From Bacillota bacterium (GTDB lineage: Bacteria > Bacillota > Clostridia > Peptostreptococcales > Anaerovoracaceae), in contig JAHZHA010000020.1 of NCBI GenBank assembly GCA_019420525.1, positions 30,033 through 94,032 on the forward strand: 64,000 nucleotides of DNA, in the 5' to 3' direction. A program made the position numbers and the translations under genes. Below the pieces are notes generated by a model, which had not been told where the DNA came from, did not search any database, and saw only the letters and a program-made list of their open reading frames with translations. Shown in pieces: positions 23,970 to 32,565 of the stretch. Position 1 is the stretch's first letter; each line of letters starts with the position of its first letter.

Positions 23970-25721
23970 ATGAGTAATACGGAAAAACAAAAAAATAATC
24001 TGATCATGCGTCTCAAAGGCGCAAACTGTAAGAACTGTTATAAATGTGTGAGAGCCTGCCCGGTAAAAGCGATATCTATTTTGTCGGAAAAGGCGACTAT
24101 CGATGAAAAACGCTGCATCTACTGCGGAAAATGCTATCTCGTCTGTCCGCAGGATGCCAGAGATCTTTTCAGCGAAATGGACAGAGTAAAGCTCATGATC
24201 GCTTCAGGCGAAAAGGTGTATTTTTCGATTTCGTCCACTTTCAGCGAGTATTTTATGAATGCAAATTTCCGTCAGTTGGGCGCAGCCTTGAAAAAACTAG
24301 GTGCCGACAGAGTTGAGGAAACCGCCGTAGGCACGATGCGTGTCATGGAAGAATACGAGCGGCTTGCGGACGAGGATAAGATGACAAATATCTTTACCAG
24401 CGCCTGCCCGTCAGCAAATTTTCTGATCCAGAAATATTATCCGGAACTCATCAAGCATCTGGCTCCTGTTGATACTCCGCTGGAGGCTCATGCCAAGATG
24501 ATGCGCAAAGCTTATGGTGATGATATTCGTATAGTGGCCGTAGGTCCGTGCATCGCCTGTCATAAGCTGACGTATATCGCCGGAAACGGGGATCTCATCG
24601 ATGCGTATATCAGCTTTGAGGAACTGGAGCAGTGGATGAAGGACGAGGGCGTATCGATCACCCGGGAAGAAGATCCGGAAACGTATATGGTATCAAATTA
24701 CCGTGCCAGATACTTCGACGAATCGGGGGGCATCTTCCGGGCGCTTAAAAATGACATCAAATATAATTATATGGTATGGATTATTGACGGTTCGACGCGC
24801 ATCATGAATACCTTCAAAGATGTAAACGATTCCATCCGGGGCTATTTCATCGAACTCACCGGTTGTCAGAATAGCTGCCTGGGAGGTCCCAACATGCGCA
24901 TGGCCGGCAGAGATACGTTTATCGGGAAAGATCACTGGCTTTATCTCCTGAACGACGGTCAGGGCGAAGAGAAGGTTAATCCTTCCGAACTGGCCGATGT
25001 GGATGTCAGCAAGAATTATATCCGTATGGACTTCTATGAGCCGATGCCTACAGAAGAAGAAATTCGGGATCTGCTGGCGCTGGTGGGAAAGACGCGCCGA
25101 AGCGATATGCTGGACTGCAGCGGATGCGGTTATCCGACCTGCAGAGATAAGGCCATCGCCGTTTACCGGGGAATGGCAGATCCGTTTATGTGCATTCCTT
25201 ATTCCAGAGAAAAGGCTGAGGCGGAATCGAATCATCTGTTTGAATTCATGCCAAACGGTATCGTTCTTACAGACAAAGACATGAAAATTGCTGACATTAA
25301 CCCTAAAGCACTGGAAATTCTGGGGGGAAGCAAGGAAGATTTTATCGATACGGATGTAAGAGAAATCATGCTGACGGATTTCATCGATAATGCGAGAATG
25401 AAGGAACTCGATGTGATAAACGATGTGATTCATTGTGATAAGCTGCAGAAGGTTCTCGCAGTGACATTTTTCAGAATTACACGTCATAATCTGTACGTAT
25501 TGGTCATCAATGACAGGACGGAAGAAGCTGCAAGCCACCAGAAAGAATCCAAGCTCCGGGAAGAAGCAATCCATGTGGCTCAGGATGTTGTCCAGAAGCA
25601 GATGAGAATTGCTCAGGAGATCGCAAGTCTGCTGGGTGAGACGACTGCGGAGACAAAGCTGGCGGTCAATAAGCTCAAGACGATGCTGGAGACGGATGAG
25701 GAAGGGTGGTACAATGAATGA
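23970..25721 (+). CDS. Sensory-type [FeFe]-hydrogenase with PAS domain
   Basis: A 583-residue protein. Order of parts: two [4Fe-4S] ferredoxin motifs (CKNCYKCVRACP, CIYCGKCYLVCP, residues 20-60); hydrogenase large-subunit domain (about 75-370) with L1 TSACPSA, L2 GPCIACHK and L3 TGCQNSCLGGP; a further cysteine motif CSGCGYPTC followed by a distal cysteine; a PAS domain (about 420-530, FMPNGIVLTDKDMKIADINPKAL); a C-terminal helix. In catalytic enzymes L1 reads TSCCP; here the first Cys, which relays protons, is Ala, as known for sensory (group C, HydS) members. Cytoplasmic. The stop overlaps the next gene by 8 bases. It is therefore more likely a redox/H2 sensor than a bulk hydrogenase. Confidence 0.87.
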   Translation: MSNTEKQKNNLIMRLKGANCKNCYKCVRACPVKAISILSEKATIDEKRCIYCGKCYLVCPQDARDLFSEMDRVKLMIASGEKVYFSISSTFSEYFMNANFRQLGAALKKLGADRVEETAVGTMRVMEEYERLADEDKMTNIFTSACPSANFLIQKYYPELIKHLAPVDTPLEAHAKMMRKAYGDDIRIVAVGPCIACHKLTYIAGNGDLIDAYISFEELEQWMKDEGVSITREEDPETYMVSNYRARYFDESGGIFRALKNDIKYNYMVWIIDGSTRIMNTFKDVNDSIRGYFIELTGCQNSCLGGPNMRMAGRDTFIGKDHWLYLLNDGQGEEKVNPSELADVDVSKNYIRMDFYEPMPTEEEIRDLLALVGKTRRSDMLDCSGCGYPTCRDKAIAVYRGMADPFMCIPYSREKAEAESNHLFEFMPNGIVLTDKDMKIADINPKALEILGGSKEDFIDTDVREIMLTDFIDNARMKELDVINDVIHCDKLQKVLAVTFFRITRHNLYVLVINDRTEEAASHQKESKLREEAIHVAQDVVQKQMRIAQEIASLLGETTAETKLAVNKLKTMLETDEEGWYNE

Positions 25722-26901
25722 TTATTATGTGGCAACCTACAGCGAAAGTCTGAAGAAAAAAGGCGAAGAGTTGTGCGGCGATATGGTCAATGTGATCAGA
25801 AAGCCTGATGAGACGATTCTCGTATTGGCTGACGGCATGGGCAGTGGCGTAAAAGCGAATATCCTGGCCACCCTCACCAGTAAGATTATATCCACTCTCA
25901 TGAGCGGTGATGCGGATATCGATGAATGTGTGGAGACTATTTCTGAAACTCTGCCTGTTTGCAGTGTCAGGGGAATAGCGTATTCCACTTTTACCATAGT
26001 GAGAGTGAAGCATAATGGTGAAGTCTACACCGCAGAATTCGATGGACCGGAATTTGTCATGCTGCGGGATGGTATTCTGGAAGAGCCGGATAAAGAGATG
26101 CGCATTATAAGCGGTAAAGAGGTATGGGAGTCGCATTTTATGGCCCGGCCTGGAGACATGATCGTATCTTTTTCCGATGGTGTTATCCACGCCGGCATCG
26201 GGAGACTCATCAATCTGGGCTGGAAACGTGTCAATGTCATGGAGTTCATTCAGAGAAACTATCATCCTCATATTTCTGCCCGGATGATGACAAAGGACCT
26301 GGTTTCTGTGTGCAATCACCTGTATGAGGGAGAACCGGGGGATGACACTACGGTGGCGGTGGTTCACATCGTACCGCGCACTACGACCCGTGTAATGGTG
26401 GGACCGGCGTCAAGTCCGGATATGGATGCAAAACAGGTGCGGGATCTGATACTGACTTCCGGCAAAAAAATTGTGTGCGGTGGTACCACATCACAGATTG
26501 TAGCCAGGGAACTGGGCAAAAAGATCGACGTGGATCTCAAATATTATGATGATGACGTGCCCCCTATCGCTTTTATCGAAGGTATCGATCTGGTAACAGA
26601 GGGAATCCTCACACTGTCAGCGGCAGAAAAGAAAATGAAAGAATATCTCCAGGAGTATGAAGATAATGTCAGAAAGCCTCAGACGGTGGATCTGGAAAAG
26701 AAAGACGGCGCTACAAAGCTGGTGCGTCTGTTGGTGGAAGAGGATTGCACGGATATCATCTTCATGATGGGGCAGGCGAACAATCCGGCTCATCAGAATC
26801 TAGACGCACCTGTCAGCCTTAACATAAAGGTGAGAATTGTTCAGAATATCGCACGGATGCTGGAAAAAATGGGAAAAAATGCAGAAGTAGAATATTATTG
26901 A
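25714..26901 (+). CDS. SpoIIE/PP2C-type serine phosphatase coupled to hydrogenase sensor
   Basis: A 395-residue protein. Residues 1-220 form a SpoIIE-like PP2C phosphatase: LADGMGSGVKANILATL carries the first metal-binding Asp-Gly, PGDMIVSFSDGV and PGDDTTVAVV the later ones. The C-terminal 170 residues (from GPASSPDMDAKQVRDLIL) form a separate domain that I do not recognise, containing GGTTSQIVARELG and ending in MGQANNPAHQNLDAPVSL. No receiver or membrane segment is present. The start overlaps the sensor stop by 8 bases, so the two proteins are made together; it is the likely output, acting on a phosphoprotein such as an anti-sigma antagonist (inference). Confidence 0.85.
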   Translation: MNDYYVATYSESLKKKGEELCGDMVNVIRKPDETILVLADGMGSGVKANILATLTSKIISTLMSGDADIDECVETISETLPVCSVRGIAYSTFTIVRVKHNGEVYTAEFDGPEFVMLRDGILEEPDKEMRIISGKEVWESHFMARPGDMIVSFSDGVIHAGIGRLINLGWKRVNVMEFIQRNYHPHISARMMTKDLVSVCNHLYEGEPGDDTTVAVVHIVPRTTTRVMVGPASSPDMDAKQVRDLILTSGKKIVCGGTTSQIVARELGKKIDVDLKYYDDDVPPIAFIEGIDLVTEGILTLSAAEKKMKEYLQEYEDNVRKPQTVDLEKKDGATKLVRLLVEEDCTDIIFMMGQANNPAHQNLDAPVSLNIKVRIVQNIARMLEKMGKNAEVEYY

Positions 26902-26918
26902 AAGATCTAGCGATGAAT

Positions 26919-26959
26919 AGTCACCGCCGAGTTGAGATCGGCGGTGACTTATTTTTTTT
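26919..26959 (+). terminator. Terminator after the hydrogenase sensor operon
   Basis: Stem AGTCACCGCCGA (26919-26930) with TCGGCGGTGACT (26938-26949), 7-base loop, followed by an 8 T run. Confidence 0.93.
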
Positions 26960-26990
26960 CAGAAAAATTAGCGGATTACATGGTTTTGCA

Positions 26991-27018
26991 TTGCATTTTT
27001 TCTGTCATATGGTACAAT
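26991..27018 (+). promoter_or_regulatory. Putative promoter of the Lrp-family gene
   Basis: TTGCAT (26991-26996), a 16-base spacer and TACAAT (27013-27018). The leader of about 150 bases is T-rich. Confidence 0.6.
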
Positions 27019-27171
27019 TGATTGAAATTGTGTCGCTTTGTGCCCGTTTTTCCACGCTGTTTGCCGTGCAGGCGGCTGTTTTTTTTCGCTTTTTGCGCAT
27101 TTTATACGGAAAATAAGGGGAAAAAAGGAGACACAGACAGAAAATTAGGTCCGGAGGAGAAGGAAGTATAA

Positions 27172-27621
27172 ATGGACGTTATTGATGTAAAAATTTTGGA
27201 AGTCTTACAGGAAAATTCAAGAGTGTCGATTTCAGAACTGAGCAGAAAAGTCAATCTCTCTCTGTCTGCCGTCAGTGAACGGCTGAAGAAGCTGGAAAAT
27301 TCGAACATTATCAGCAAGTATACCGTAATCCTGGATCCGAAGCTTCTGGGCAAGGATCTGTCTGTGATGATCAGTATCGGACTGGAATCCACGTCGCAGA
27401 CGCAGGCTTTTCTGGAATTCGTGGAGACAGAGCCTGAAATTCTGGAATGTCATTATATCACGGGCGAATACGATTATATGCTGAAAGTGACGACTACAAA
27501 CACTCATACGCTGGAAATGATCATGAATCGGATTAAGAGTTTTCACGGCATCAAGCGTACGCAGACGAATGTGATCCTGTCTACTACGAAGCAGCTCCAC
27601 AGTGTTTCGCCGGTGCTGTAA
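27172..27621 (+). CDS. Lrp/AsnC family transcriptional regulator
   Basis: A 149-residue regulator. The N-terminal HTH (IDVKILEVLQENSRVSISELSRKVNLSLSAVSERLKKLE) is followed by the RAM effector domain (LLGKDLSVMISIGLE to VILSTTKQL). Such proteins usually sense amino acids and form octamers. The ligand is unknown. The gene ends 7 bases before tadA, so it may be co-transcribed with translation genes. GGAGGAGAAGGAAG lies upstream of the ATG. Confidence 0.92.
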   Translation: MDVIDVKILEVLQENSRVSISELSRKVNLSLSAVSERLKKLENSNIISKYTVILDPKLLGKDLSVMISIGLESTSQTQAFLEFVETEPEILECHYITGEYDYMLKVTTTNTHTLEMIMNRIKSFHGIKRTQTNVILSTTKQLHSVSPVL

Positions 27622-27628
27622 AGATAGA

Positions 27629-28096
27629 ATGGACAGGAAAAATACAGCTCAGCGCTTCATGGAGGAAGCGCTGAGTCTTGCACATGAAGCAGCAGAGGCG
27701 GGAGAAGTACCTGTCGGAGCGGTTATCGTAAAAGACGGAAAGGTGATCGCGTCCGCCAGAAACCGCACGGAAGAAAAGAAAAATCCTCTGGCCCATGCGG
27801 AGATTTTGGCCATTCAGCAGGCTCTTCCGGCAGTCGGCGGCTGGAGATTGAAAGATTGTGATATGTATGTGACACTGGAGCCCTGTGCCATGTGTGCCGG
27901 AGCCATCGTTCACGCGAGAATAAGAAATCTGTTTATCGGTACGGCAGACCCGAAGACGGGAGCCTGTGGATCGATAATGAATATAATTGCAGACCCTCAT
28001 CTGAACCATCATCCGCAGGTGACGACGGGAATTTTGGGGGAAGAATGCTCCGCTATTTTAAAGGAGTTTTTCAGACAGCTTAGGAGGAAAAAATGA
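27629..28096 (+). CDS. tadA: tRNA adenosine(34) deaminase TadA
   Basis: It converts A34 to inosine in tRNA-Arg(ACG). The protein has 155 residues. Zinc ligands and catalytic Glu are seen in HAEIL (H56, E58) and PCAMC (C86, C89). EVPVGAVIVKDGKVIA and NHHPQV (NHHPxV is typical for TadA) separate it from other deaminases. The ATG at 27629 starts directly at the family N-terminus; the frame is open a little further upstream. It overlaps the next gene by ATGA. Confidence 0.95.
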   Translation: MDRKNTAQRFMEEALSLAHEAAEAGEVPVGAVIVKDGKVIASARNRTEEKKNPLAHAEILAIQQALPAVGGWRLKDCDMYVTLEPCAMCAGAIVHARIRNLFIGTADPKTGACGSIMNIIADPHLNHHPQVTTGILGEECSAILKEFFRQLRRKK

Positions 28097-28830
28097 TGAA
28101 ACGATTCGCAGGTATCGTGCTTTCGGCGATGCTGCTGGCAGCTGCATGTGCGGCTCCGGTCAGCGCGGCCGATTTTCAGCTTACGGATTCAAATCCCGAG
28201 GACGGGTATGAAAAAGTCGAAGTGAAGAACGTAATGGTGAAACTCTTTTTTAACGAAGATGTTTCCGGCGAAGATACACAGAAGGCGAACCAGGATAAGA
28301 TAACGGTAAAGGACAGCGAAGGCGAAGCGGTGGATTTCGAGATACTCTATGACAGCAAGGATCCGAAGAAAATCAGTCTTCTCGCCCATAATGACCTTGA
28401 AGCGGAAGATCAATATATCGTATCTGTCGACGGAGATCTCGTCTCTGACAGCGGAAATTCTCTGGGAGCCGATCAGAAAGTGACGTTTTCCACAAAAAAG
28501 CCGGACAGCGGCATGGGCTATATGGGGCTGATGCTTCTCATGATTCTCGTGATGGTGGCAATGACACTGCGAGATCAGCGGAAAGCAGCTCATGATCAGG
28601 CAGAGGCCGATCCTATGGCAGGAATCAACACCAACCCGTATAAATTGGCAAAAGAAAAGAAGATCAGCGTCGAAGAAGCTGTAAAGCTGATCAACGCAGA
28701 AAAAGAAAAGGCGAGAAAGAAGGCCGAAAAGCAACAGAAAAAGATAGAAAAAGAGGAGCCGGAGGAAGCCGAAATCGTCGAACCGAAAGTTTATAGGGTA
28801 AAGACGAAAAGAATAGTTAAAAGAAAATAA
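28093..28830 (+). CDS. Membrane-anchored Ig-like domain protein with basic cytoplasmic tail
   Basis: A 245-residue protein. It has a signal peptide (MMKRFAGIVLSAMLLAAACAAPVSA), then an Ig-like domain of the SbsA/Big_5 kind (about 27-135: FQLTDSNPEDGYEKVEVK, VKLFFNEDVSG, QKVTFSTKK), one transmembrane helix (GLMLLMILVMVAMTL, about 149-163), and a highly charged cytoplasmic tail rich in Lys, Glu and Arg that is probably helical. The function is unknown; the layout resembles a surface sensor or anchoring protein. It is translationally coupled to tadA (ATGA), an unusual partner. Confidence 0.75.
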   Translation: MMKRFAGIVLSAMLLAAACAAPVSAADFQLTDSNPEDGYEKVEVKNVMVKLFFNEDVSGEDTQKANQDKITVKDSEGEAVDFEILYDSKDPKKISLLAHNDLEAEDQYIVSVDGDLVSDSGNSLGADQKVTFSTKKPDSGMGYMGLMLLMILVMVAMTLRDQRKAAHDQAEADPMAGINTNPYKLAKEKKISVEEAVKLINAEKEKARKKAEKQQKKIEKEEPEEAEIVEPKVYRVKTKRIVKRK

Positions 28831-28972
28831 ATTTCCGGACCAGTGTGGGAAAGAAATGCAAAAGGACTGAAAAATCCGGCATCATAAGAAAAGATAAAGG
28901 ATGTCGGCAGTTGAAATAAACTGCCGATCGCAAATAGACGATAAAGCGGTAAAAGACATTCAGGAGGACGAT

Positions 28973-30646
28973 ATGGCTGAAGCGAACAAGCCTGAAGAAG
29001 AAAAGACGGCGCGTGAGAGCGTCAATTTCATTCACAATATCATTGAAAAAGATCTGGAAGATCATCTCTATGACAGACCGATCAAGACACGTTTTCCACC
29101 GGAGCCCAACGGATATCTTCATATCGGACATGCAAAATCGATCTGCCTTAATTTTTCAACGGCAGCGAAATATGGCGGCCTTTGCAATCTTCGGTTTGAC
29201 GATACAAATCCGGAAAAAGAGGATACCGAGTATGTGGAATCAATCAAAGAAGATGTTAAATGGTTGGGATTCCAGTGGGATGATCTACGCTTCGCTTCTG
29301 ACTATTTTGAAACTATGTACGAGTGTGCGCAGAAGCTCATCCGCAAAGGCAAGGCTTTCGTCTGTTCTCTCAGTGCAGATGAGATGAAAGCGTACCGGGG
29401 CACGCTGACAGAGCCGGGTAAGGAGAGTCCTTACCGCAACAGAAGCGTGGAAGAAAATCTCAGACTTTTCCAGGAGATGAAAGAAGGAAAATACGCTGAC
29501 GGCGAAATGGTTCTTCGAGCTAAAATCGACATGGCATCTCCAAACATGAATATGAGAGATCCGGTGCTCTACCGCATCGCACATGCCGAACATCACAATA
29601 CAGGTGCGGAATGGTGCGTCTATCCGATGTACGATTTTGCGCATCCGATCGAAGACGCGATAGAAGGTGTGACGCATTCCATCTGTACCATGGAATTCGA
29701 GGATCATAGACCGCTCTATGACTGGGTGCTGAAAGAGACGGAATGGGAGAATCCTCCGAAGCAGATAGAATTCGCGCGTTTGAACGTGACGAATACGTTG
29801 ATGAGCAAGCGTCTGCTGAAAAAACTGGTGGATGAGGGAGCTGTAGAAAGCTGGGACGATCCTCGCATGCCGACGGTCTCCGGGCTCAGGAGAAGAGGTT
29901 ATACGCCGGAAGCCATTCGCGACTTCTGCGACAGGATCGGCGTGGCGAAGTCGAACAGCGTCGTCGATGTCGGTCAGCTGGAGCACTGTGTCCGAGAAGA
30001 TCTTCAGCCGAAGGTGGAAAACAGGAATGTCATCTTCGATCCCGTCAAGGTGATCATCACTAATTATCCGGAAGGACAGACGGAGGAGTGCGAGATCGAA
30101 AACAACAAAGATACGGAAAAATTCGGAACGAGAATGGTCCCGTTTTCAGGAGAACTCTACGTGGAACGGGAAGATTTTATGGAAGTTCCGGTAAAGAAAT
30201 ATTTCCGCCTCTTCCCCGGCAACGAAGTCAGATTCAAGGGTGCCTATTTCATCACCTGTAATGATTTCGTAAAGGATGAAAACGGCAGGATTACAGAACT
30301 TCACTGCACTTACGACCCGGAAACCAGAAGCGGATCCGGTTTTGAAGGGCGGAAAGTAAAGGGGACGATTCACTGGGTGGATGCCAGGACGGCCGTTCCA
30401 ATTACCGTCAGAGATTTCGATTATCTTCTGAAACCGGATGAAGACGGAAAAGAAGTTCCGAATCCGGATACACTGATCGTCCACAATGCGGTGGCCGAAC
30501 CTTCCATCGTGGATTCTCAGCCGGGTACGAGATATCAGTTCTTCCGCCACGGCTATTATATCGAAGACACGAAACTGAGTGAGCCGGGAGCGAAGGTCTT
30601 CAATCAGATTGTAGGTCTGAAGAGTTCCTGGAAGCCTGCAAAATAG
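28973..30646 (+). CDS. glnS: Glutaminyl-tRNA synthetase
   Basis: A class I synthetase of 557 residues that charges tRNA-Gln directly. The HIGH motif appears in PPEPNGYLHIGHAKS, the KMSKS equivalent as LMSKRLLKKL, and GlnRS features are DDTNPEKEDTEYV and YDFAHPIEDAIEGVTHSICTMEF; the C-terminal half is the two-barrel anticodon-binding region. AGGAGG is 5 bases before the ATG at 28973. Many Bacillota lack GlnRS and use GatCAB transamidation, so this gene marks a lineage with direct glutaminylation. No T-box was recognised upstream. Confidence 0.95.
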   Translation: MAEANKPEEEKTARESVNFIHNIIEKDLEDHLYDRPIKTRFPPEPNGYLHIGHAKSICLNFSTAAKYGGLCNLRFDDTNPEKEDTEYVESIKEDVKWLGFQWDDLRFASDYFETMYECAQKLIRKGKAFVCSLSADEMKAYRGTLTEPGKESPYRNRSVEENLRLFQEMKEGKYADGEMVLRAKIDMASPNMNMRDPVLYRIAHAEHHNTGAEWCVYPMYDFAHPIEDAIEGVTHSICTMEFEDHRPLYDWVLKETEWENPPKQIEFARLNVTNTLMSKRLLKKLVDEGAVESWDDPRMPTVSGLRRRGYTPEAIRDFCDRIGVAKSNSVVDVGQLEHCVREDLQPKVENRNVIFDPVKVIITNYPEGQTEECEIENNKDTEKFGTRMVPFSGELYVEREDFMEVPVKKYFRLFPGNEVRFKGAYFITCNDFVKDENGRITELHCTYDPETRSGSGFEGRKVKGTIHWVDARTAVPITVRDFDYLLKPDEDGKEVPNPDTLIVHNAVAEPSIVDSQPGTRYQFFRHGYYIEDTKLSEPGAKVFNQIVGLKSSWKPAK

Positions 30647-30693
30647 ACGTATCAGGCAGGTAAACAATAAAATATATAAAACAATTATGGCGA

Positions 30694-30734
30694 AAAAGCG
30701 CCGGTCTTCCGAATGGAAAGAGACCAGCGCTTTT
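30694..30734. terminator. Bidirectional terminator, glnS / tyrosine phosphatase
   Basis: AAAAGCGC (30694-30701) pairs with GCGCTTTT (30727-30734), continued by GGTCT/AGACC after one mismatch, between convergent genes. Its own A and T ends serve as tract for both strands. Confidence 0.82.
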
Positions 30735-30747
30735 CGCATTTTTGAAT

Positions 30748-31611
30748 TTAATTTTGTTTGTTTTTTGATATCCAATCCATTTCATGATAGAGCAGCAGAT
30801 AGATCTGTTCCATCGTCCATTCGTCCAGGACATCCAGGGATTTTTCTTTCTTTTTTACGGATTCGTAATCCAGGAAGAGGCTTTCTTCTTTCGGCGAAGT
30901 GCATCCTTTTCCGAGCTTAAAGTCGAGATAGCGGCGGAACAGGTCGGCGCCGGGCTCTTCCTCTCCGGAATCCCCGGAATTTTCTGAAGCAGAGGATATG
31001 ATCCCCGGTTCCGGTATGGCGGTATCCGCTCCGGAACTGACAGAGACGACAGGACTTTCCGGCACGGCCTTTTCAACTGTTCTGTCCGGGGAACATGGGG
31101 AAGAACTGTCCGGGTCGCTGTGTGAGGAACAGGAGAAGCCGTCCTCTCCGAATATGCCTCCCGGCTGAAGGATATTGAGGAGAGAGAAACAGCCTTCTTC
31201 CGTCTCATCGTAAGCCGTCTGAAAATCTCCCGTATACCACGGATCTGCGATATCCCGGGGTTCTCTTGTGAAATCCAGCAGACGGTAGATCTTCATCTTC
31301 GGATCGCCGCCCGTTATGCGCTTGATATTCTCCACGTTGACGCATTCCGCTCCGATGATGTAATCGTAATAATCGTAATCCTCTGGCTGTATCTGAACGG
31401 CTTTCTTTCCTTCACAGGAGATTCCTCTGGATTCCAGAAGCCGTTTTACAGGCGGATAGACGGGATTGCCGATTTCCTCCCTGCTGGTGGCGGCAGATGC
31501 GATCTCGAATAAATGCGACATTCCGCGCTGCTCGATCATATCTTTCATGATGAATTCCGCCATAGGGGAACGGCAGATGTTGCCGTGGCACACGAATAAA
31601 ATTCTGATCAT
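30748..31611 (-). CDS. Low molecular weight protein tyrosine phosphatase with long C-terminal extension
   Basis: A 287-residue protein. Residues 1-147 are a complete LMW-PTP: P-loop CHGNICRSP (C8 nucleophile, R14) and the acid loop DPWYTGDF (D123). Usual family members stop near 150. Here follow about 90 residues that are Ser/Pro/Glu/Asp rich (SSHSDPDSSSPCSPDRT and similar), probably disordered, then a predicted folded helical end of about 50 residues (ADLFRRYLDFKLGKG to LLLYHEMDWISKNKQN). The start at 31611 follows AAAGGA; an in-frame ATG lies at 31629. The tail may bind a partner or be itself phosphorylated (inference). Confidence 0.85.
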   Translation of the reverse strand: MIRILFVCHGNICRSPMAEFIMKDMIEQRGMSHLFEIASAATSREEIGNPVYPPVKRLLESRGISCEGKKAVQIQPEDYDYYDYIIGAECVNVENIKRITGGDPKMKIYRLLDFTREPRDIADPWYTGDFQTAYDETEEGCFSLLNILQPGGIFGEDGFSCSSHSDPDSSSPCSPDRTVEKAVPESPVVSVSSGADTAIPEPGIISSASENSGDSGEEEPGADLFRRYLDFKLGKGCTSPKEESLFLDYESVKKKEKSLDVLDEWTMEQIYLLLYHEMDWISKNKQN

Positions 31612-31700
31612 CTCTATATATCCTTTCATAATCCTTAAAATTCCGATATTCTGAGTTTTTCGGTACTTTTTGACGGGTTTATTGTTTTTGCTGACTGCAG

Positions 31701-31744
31701 AAAGCGCTAGAAAGCGCTTTGGCATGATATGTTCATTGTATCAT
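31701..31744. repeat. Repeated AAAGCGCT and inverted repeat upstream of the phosphatase
   Basis: AAAGCGCTAG and AAAGCGCTTT stand back to back (31701-31720), each containing the palindrome AGCGCT. Then ATGATA (31724-31729) and TATCAT (31739-31744) form an inverted repeat with a 9-base spacer, overlapping a possible minus-strand -10 (TACAAT, complement of 31735-31740). Operator candidates. Confidence 0.4.
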
Positions 31745-31949
31745 ATCGGAACTTCTTCCGACATCAGATTTTTGAGGAGGATTCCGTCTGCTCTACGGCC
31801 GTCTGAATTTCGTATCGGCAACGGAAAGAGAAATATCAGAGATATGAAGAAAAGACAAGATATTATTTTAAAAATCACGGATATAAATTGTAATTAAATA
31901 GATTTATAATGAATTTGTTAGATTAAATATGATTTATTGAATTTTGAAG
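31745..31949. other. AT-rich intergenic region upstream of molbindin genes
   Basis: No gene seen. From about 31850 the sequence becomes very AT-rich compared with the genome around it. It leads into the promoter region of the first molbindin gene. I could not identify a ModE-type operator with confidence. Confidence 0.5.
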
Positions 31950-31979
31950 TTGTATATGATATATTTAATGTGTGATAAT
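31950..31979 (+). promoter_or_regulatory. Putative promoter of the molbindin genes
   Basis: TTGTAT (31950-31955), an 18-base spacer and GATAAT (31974-31979). A second possibility is TTGATC (31994-31999), 19-base spacer, TATAAT (32019-32024). Confidence 0.5.
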
Positions 31980-32052
31980 TGGATGTATGAAATTTGATCA
32001 CAATACAGATAATTTTATTATAATATGTTATTTTGAAAGGAGCATGATTAAA

Positions 32053-32472
32053 ATGAAAATCAGCGCAAGAAATCAGTTAAAAGGTGTGGTAAAATCTGTT
32101 ACAGAAGGTGCGGTCAACGGTATCGTTTCCATTGAAATCGCAGACGGTAAGCAGATTTCCGCTACAATCTCCATGTCCTCTATCAAAGAACTGGGACTGG
32201 CAGAAGGCAAAGAAGCTTACGCGATCATTAAGTCCACGGAAGTGATGATCGCAGACGGAGCACAGAAGATCAGCGCGAGAAATCAGCTGAACGGTAAGGT
32301 TACGGCGGTAGAACCCGGCGTTGTGAACGGTATCGTAAAAGTTGAAATCGCACCGGGTGTCGTCGTTTCCTCTACAATTTCCATGAATGCCATCAAGGAA
32401 CTCGGTGTCGAAGCGGGCAAGGAAGTCACTGCAGTGGCTAAGGCTACTTCCGTAATGGTAGGCATCGCGTAA
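32053..32472 (+). CDS. Di-Mop molbindin (molybdate-binding protein) 1
   Basis: A 139-residue protein made of two Mop/TOBE repeats of about 69 residues, each starting KISARNQL and ending VMI/VMVG: KISARNQLKGVVKSVTEG and KISARNQLNGKVTAVEPG. Molbindins assemble into oligomers that hold molybdate or tungstate in the cytoplasm. No DNA-binding or ATPase domain is attached. AAAGGAG lies about 10 bases before the ATG at 32053; an in-frame ATG at 32044 is too close to it. It probably buffers metal for the formate dehydrogenase and cofactor genes at 7-16 kb. Confidence 0.9.
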   Translation: MKISARNQLKGVVKSVTEGAVNGIVSIEIADGKQISATISMSSIKELGLAEGKEAYAIIKSTEVMIADGAQKISARNQLNGKVTAVEPGVVNGIVKVEIAPGVVVSSTISMNAIKELGVEAGKEVTAVAKATSVMVGIA

Positions 32473-32565
32473 ATTTTGAGGAAATAAATCGTATCGGAGC
32501 TGTTTTCTGGATCTGAGCGTCAGAGCTTCAGAAGAAAAGCAGCAGACTGCAGAAGGTGATATGAG

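Noticed and set aside
20004..26901. A complete catalytic hydrogenase operon
   Set aside because: hydF, hydG and a catalytic large subunit with TSCCP are absent; only hydE and a sensory-type protein are present.
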